Assembly (NCBI GenBank): GCA_022452125.1
Contig: JAKURJ010000025.1
Location: forward strand, 1 to 15,908
Length of the DNA: 15,908 nucleotides
From: Candidatus Poseidoniaceae archaeon
Lineage (GTDB): Archaea > Thermoplasmatota > Poseidoniia > Poseidoniales > Poseidoniaceae
Direction of reading: 5' to 3'
Under the pieces are notes generated by a model. The model ran no database searches. It was not told where the DNA came from and worked only from the letters and a program-made list of their open reading frames with translations. The position numbers and the translations under genes are program-made. Below, piece after piece: positions 12,901 through 15,908 of the stretch. Positions within the stretch are counted from its first letter, which is position 1. Each line of letters starts with the position of its first letter.

Positions 12901-15741
12901 GACCCGACCTCTTACAACATGTCTCTACAACGCTGGGATGTCCAGACTGTGAATGGAACAGTTGTCTCAGAGTGGGTCGAAGTAACCAACACCACTGGTG
13001 TCATTGGCGGTGACTTCGATTGGGCGATTAACTTGGGAGCGACAGCCGCTGGTCAAGCGACATACCGATTCATGATTGATGGATACGAAGGAGGAGACAC
13101 ACTATGTCCTCCAGCACCAATCGTTTCAGATTCTGATTGTGCTATTCCATTCAATTTGTCAATCGATACGTATTCTCCTACATTGGTCAATATCTCAGTT
13201 TTGAAGGCAGCTAACTTTGACCAGACAATTTGGACCAACTGGAGAAGCCTAGTTGACGATACATGGGTACTGCCAAGCGCTCAACAGAAGGTCAGAGTTC
13301 TAGCACAGGATATCCCTACTCCTCCAACCAGCCTAGACATGTACTACTGGGTCGAGTATGACCACGACACTGACATGGACGGAATTGCAGACCCTGATGA
13401 GTACGCAGTTCTAACATTGTACAGCGACGGTAATGCGCCTACTGCGAATTACACTGGAACATTCAGTGATGATGCAAACAAGGGTCAAGACCCGCCGGGT
13501 AAGGTCAGTATCTACATCGAAGGAACAGACCTTGGAGGTAACTCAATCGCTGCTGGTGTACCTGGATTTGAGAACGACTTGGTAACTTACGTATCAATGG
13601 ATGCAAAGACTCCGAACATCAGGAACTTCTTCATCGAAGATTCCAACGGAGAGCGCTTGCACAACCCAAGCGAAGGCGCACCATTCTACCAAGGTCCTTG
13701 GAATATGACAATGTATGCTGGAAACCAGTACCACTTGATTGTTGAAGCAACTGATGAGAATGGTTGGAGAGATATCAACTACTTCGAAATCGACCTTGGT
13801 GCTCAAGACATGGTGGTATATTACTCACCAAGAAATGAGACAGCATGGACCTCTTCAACAGATATCGAAATCATTGAAGCAGGTAATGGCAGCGATGGTC
13901 CTCAAGTTCTACGCATGGATGGGGGCCGACTAATCGACCCATTCGAAGACGAGTTCTACCTTGACCTCCCGATTAGAATGAATTGGGACATTATCGGCAT
14001 TGGTGGAGGAACAATGATTCCACAACTAAGAATCAAAGACATGGACAGAGATCCGTCCATTATGAGTGAATCCGGTGGACGCCACAAGCAGCGCTGGGTC
14101 TACAGCGATGGTATTCAGTTGGACTTCCGAAGCGGAATTACTCCTGCATTCACAGACTTGTCTTACCCATACTCACAGGATGTTCAAGTTGCGTTCGTAT
14201 TCCCTGGTGACACCATCTCCATGGAAGGACAGTATGCATATATTGACGGAATTAACTTCGGAGTCTATGTTCTACCTGAAGGCGAATTCACTCTAGAAGT
14301 AACTCGCCAAGAAGCAATGATGGACGGTAGCAAGGGTTACTTTGCATACCCTGCTGGTGGTGCAGATGGTTCCAAGACAGATGGGCCGACTCTGCACTCA
14401 ATAGATGGCGGTGCCTTCAACATCAACATCACAGCACCTCCTCTGAACAATGAGTACACCTACACATTCAGATTGGTCAACCTACCTGATGGTGCTACAG
14501 ATTCTACCGCAAATATTTGTGATGGAAACAGCGCTTTCGGATGTGCATCATTCAAGATTAAGGTGGATGCAAGCAAGCCAGAAATTGATGACGACTCATG
14601 GTCTGCTAGCTCCGGAATCAATGGAGAAGTTCTTGGAAACACAATGCCATCATCGACAATGCACTGCATCGATGTTGAAGCGGTAATCGAAGAGAACGCT
14701 GCTCTACTTGCTGGTGAAGTCAACCTAATGTGGTCCTTCTACTCTGATGCTGATTCAAACCTAACATGGCCTGTATACGGTCAAAGATTTGGCGTTGAAG
14801 CACAATCACACCCACTTGACTTGAAGATTCAAGGTGGCGATTACCTAGTCAGCGCAGAATGTGTTGACCTATGGCCAGACCCACAAGACCCAACACAAGC
14901 ACAGATTACCACTGTAGACCTTGTAATGTGGATTGAAGGAAGAGATTCTGCAGGTTGGGATATTGAAGGCGGTGGACCGAACATTGCAGGCGGAATAAGT
15001 TCCATCTATTCGAGCAACCCTGTACACAACTCACAGTACAGATTGGTCCACGAACAAGCTAAGTTCAACGTCATAGACGTTCGAATGACGCCAAAGAATC
15101 CAGAAGTCGGAGAGGTTCCTGAACTTGAAATCTCAATTCAGAACATCGGTACAAAAGATGGAAACATCACACTTGAAGTCCAGTCTGTGAAAGATGGTGG
15201 ATTCCCAACAACTGAATTGACATGGACAACTGAAGAGATTGCTCAGGGTACAATGGCGAATATTTTCGTCACCGACCTGGAAGTGTTCGGAACACCAACC
15301 AGTGGGATGTACTTCTTAATCGTGGATTCAGAATCAAATGAAGTCCTATGGAATGGCTCAGAGAACTCCAAGTCATTCAATGTAGCAGAAGCTTCTGACG
15401 ATGAAGGATTCTTATCTGGTTCAGGTATGTTGATTGTTATTGGATTAGGTACGCTTATTCTAATTCTGTTAGTTGTAGTCGTGGTACTTGCTAGAAGAGA
15501 TTCCGGTGATGGAACATACGAGTACGAATACGAGTATGATGAAGAAGCCGAGAAATCCTACGCTGAAGTGCCTAGAGCAGGTCCTCCTTCGGCAGGGCCA
15601 CCTCCAGCAGCGAATGTAGATCCAGCAATGGCTGCAGCAATGGCAGAGTTCCCACAGTGGGACCAAGCTACAATCCAAGGTTACTTCGACCAAGGTTGGG
15701 ACATTGACAGTCTGCGTGATTGGGTCAACAATAATCAGTGA
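9931..15741 (+). CDS. Giant secreted, membrane-anchored surface protein (1,936 aa)
   Basis: Cell-surface protein, probably an adhesin or S-layer-like component. Residues 1-25 are a signal peptide (hydrophobic core ITALVFTGIMLIAPIAGA, cleavage near AGA|EN). Residues about 199-356 form a jelly-roll/MAM-like module that starts FIARFSSWHGMHW and ends in GWFIDDFRLGD, a pattern seen in carbohydrate-binding or immune-inhibitor-A-like regions, without a protease. The long middle has many Ig-like beta-sandwich repeats, paired cysteines and numerous N-x-S/T sequons. A DHDTDMDGIADPDEY loop (1144-1158) resembles a thrombospondin type 3 calcium site. Residues about 1711-1820 resemble a CARDB domain (EVGEVPELEISIQNIG). 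A single transmembrane helix (about 1832-1855) is followed by RR, a repeated EYEYEYDEE tract, a Pro/Ala linker and a cytosolic end FPQWDQATIQGYFDQGW...LRDWVNNNQ. Base composition and codon use look like the neighbours. Ligand unknown. Confidence 0.9.
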   Translation: MTDKKSAITALVFTGIMLIAPIAGAENVTTFSGGDSEVTVEVRDGPDYTNIVDGTVTIPSGDTVTSASAKVSTGMPTHETYTTINSETSQYVWDPVYNNQQTEFSTLADFTYHEDTISLVSGGFSTDFERTGSGFVDISQPVADGTGWQHGTLADGFVLNENCNTGNDCWGTNMYDFDNDYTTDDQGSGFSYSMITPEMEVAPGSFIARFSSWHGMHWSQTNPGANPTNTYYDCGYVMVRNSSSPSFPPPEVGWSHIPFDMTNSTGVSYANGLYPIGSGNGKIQNCDSLTGTDYALGGESTHPTQNPNGWSTLAVNLNEHIHKYVQLKFVMSHNNGAGVPQNTTMPGWFIDDFRLGDPLPQSGSMTVKGFTPKQSPNPGFPDGYGVLTLEQETTPTNSLTVSVLRAGTTEIALDRDGNQMTGLVGPIIELWGVDASEYPVIDLRFDFDTGKYRLSTAVLHGLSIGTRIGTGMNDTDVVQSPMISNGVWQSPGGDIPLFYNPTIADNRFTPTLYTSKFSQSIVGVTPVVVDDCMESPKIEVILRDNTNHNLTVGQKWIPTDPIFGFSSIISYSNTCGLSELWFDLEFGHSATGVSIDIANDGDIEWAMDEPAFGAFGRQTEFWAGSSLGVNYAMDAATITLNTNGEATGGGFMLPIGADVKVADVIMSDNTAGDFDLSLTASGQEVSLGTVPNQSVIAHETMFPMFAFKDAIVSLMNNPLLQASHIDEYGNEWATFRFSVSNQNAASGTHVKVSDLDIIYDWETSLGGSSNFDRELNQGIALGTGAQVDVPLAVSAHSGGGVMLSDLSITTATGYDSTLSLTGSPEGLYPNGDIIEAVSTHSVSQSTGAAFAESRLRMESSSGVVELAFSELSLFTEAHDPDNLVTMESSSYNWAGDEITVTWRFRINTAWEDTAELRLYASLVADNGVNGLPGAIVLAPANGNAIENDAMVSAFELRNNAGDVQNLASASSNQNINLVGSIRLEGLDVAPDPTSYNMSLQRWDVQTVNGTVVSEWVEVTNTTGVIGGDFDWAINLGATAAGQATYRFMIDGYEGGDTLCPPAPIVSDSDCAIPFNLSIDTYSPTLVNISVLKAANFDQTIWTNWRSLVDDTWVLPSAQQKVRVLAQDIPTPPTSLDMYYWVEYDHDTDMDGIADPDEYAVLTLYSDGNAPTANYTGTFSDDANKGQDPPGKVSIYIEGTDLGGNSIAAGVPGFENDLVTYVSMDAKTPNIRNFFIEDSNGERLHNPSEGAPFYQGPWNMTMYAGNQYHLIVEATDENGWRDINYFEIDLGAQDMVVYYSPRNETAWTSSTDIEIIEAGNGSDGPQVLRMDGGRLIDPFEDEFYLDLPIRMNWDIIGIGGGTMIPQLRIKDMDRDPSIMSESGGRHKQRWVYSDGIQLDFRSGITPAFTDLSYPYSQDVQVAFVFPGDTISMEGQYAYIDGINFGVYVLPEGEFTLEVTRQEAMMDGSKGYFAYPAGGADGSKTDGPTLHSIDGGAFNINITAPPLNNEYTYTFRLVNLPDGATDSTANICDGNSAFGCASFKIKVDASKPEIDDDSWSASSGINGEVLGNTMPSSTMHCIDVEAVIEENAALLAGEVNLMWSFYSDADSNLTWPVYGQRFGVEAQSHPLDLKIQGGDYLVSAECVDLWPDPQDPTQAQITTVDLVMWIEGRDSAGWDIEGGGPNIAGGISSIYSSNPVHNSQYRLVHEQAKFNVIDVRMTPKNPEVGEVPELEISIQNIGTKDGNITLEVQSVKDGGFPTTELTWTTEEIAQGTMANIFVTDLEVFGTPTSGMYFLIVDSESNEVLWNGSENSKSFNVAEASDDEGFLSGSGMLIVIGLGTLILILLVVVVVLARRDSGDGTYEYEYEYDEEAEKSYAEVPRAGPPSAGPPPAANVDPAMAAAMAEFPQWDQATIQGYFDQGWDIDSLRDWVNNNQ

Positions 15742-15747
15742 TTCAAG

Positions 15748-15908
15748 ATGAATCTTGACTGGGATGACATACATTGGGAAGACCCCGATGGTGGCACAAT
15801 TGTGCTCAACGGAGTTCTTCATACAGTTGTTCTACCCAATGGAATGAGGCCGCGCATTAGTTGGAACGGCCTTGTGATAATGGGCTACAGTGAAGAAATC
15901 GAATTCTG
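15748..15908 (+). CDS. Unrecognised protein, N-terminal part (truncated by the right edge)
   Basis: An ATG 6 nt after the surface-protein stop opens a frame of 53 codons that continues past the edge. The translation begins MNLDWDDIHWEDPDGGT and continues IVLNGVLHTVVLPNGMRP, then ISWNGLVIMGYSEEIEF. It is acidic at first and then beta-strand-like, with no signal peptide. The short spacing suggests co-transcription with the surface-protein gene. A partner or assembly role is only a guess; there is too little sequence to assign a family. Confidence 0.6.
   Translation, partial: MNLDWDDIHWEDPDGGTIVLNGVLHTVVLPNGMRPRISWNGLVIMGYSEEIEF

Noticed and set aside
1..15908. CRISPR array, insertion sequence, prophage or integrase attachment site.
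   Set aside because: No regularly spaced direct repeats, transposase or integrase motifs, or terminal inverted repeats were seen; composition is even outside the AT-rich gap.

Overview
The window looks like a euryarchaeal chromosome fragment, most probably Marine Group II (Poseidoniales) or a close Thermoplasmata relative. This is inferred from gene content and style, not from a marker phylogeny. The signs are an archaeal Orc1/Cdc6 initiator, TATA-like promoter elements with short leaders, TTG starts, a free-standing acyl-CoA-type biotin carboxylase, a SelB/EF-Tu-like pseudo-GTPase, and a giant secreted, membrane-anchored surface protein with a C-terminal CARDB-like domain. Coding density is high. 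Neighbouring genes abut or overlap by a few bases, except for three gaps that carry signals.

Layout. 1-507 (minus; possibly from 594) is the N-terminal half of orc1/cdc6, running off the left edge. 508-931 is a very AT-rich gap beside the initiator gene and is the best candidate for a replication origin. 932-1696 or 1747 (minus) is an RNase Z-like metallo-beta-lactamase hydrolase. 1787-3049 (plus) is an FAD/NADPH reductase resembling the C-terminal half of the CysJ sulfite reductase flavoprotein but without the flavodoxin domain. It overlaps the convergent DUF2493 (SLOG-like) gene at 3043-3528 (minus) by 7 bp. 3679-7009 (plus) is a compact run of biotin carboxylase, PfkB-family kinase and SelB/EF-Tu-like pseudo-GTPase.

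7010-7247 holds a G/C hairpin followed by about 140 bases that fold into a closed multi-hairpin structure, the most interesting unexplained element here. It is followed by 7248-8609 (plus), an unrecognised membrane-anchored, largely disordered protein. This abuts a convergent acyl-CoA thioesterase (8610-9071, minus). A short divergent promoter separates that from a ThiI-like PP-loop sulfurtransferase domain (9139-9831, plus), which ends in a second strong G/C hairpin. 9931-15741 (plus) encodes a 1,936-residue surface protein with signal peptide, Ig/jelly-roll-like ectodomain, CARDB-like domain, one transmembrane helix and a small cytoplasmic tail. A further unrecognised gene starts at 15748 and runs off the right edge.

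The genes do not form one pathway. Replication initiation, tRNA or RNA metabolism (MBL hydrolase, ThiI-like protein, pseudo-elongation factor), acyl-CoA metabolism (biotin carboxylase, thioesterase), redox chemistry and cell surface are all represented. No CRISPR array, insertion sequence, integrase, rRNA or standard tRNA was seen.
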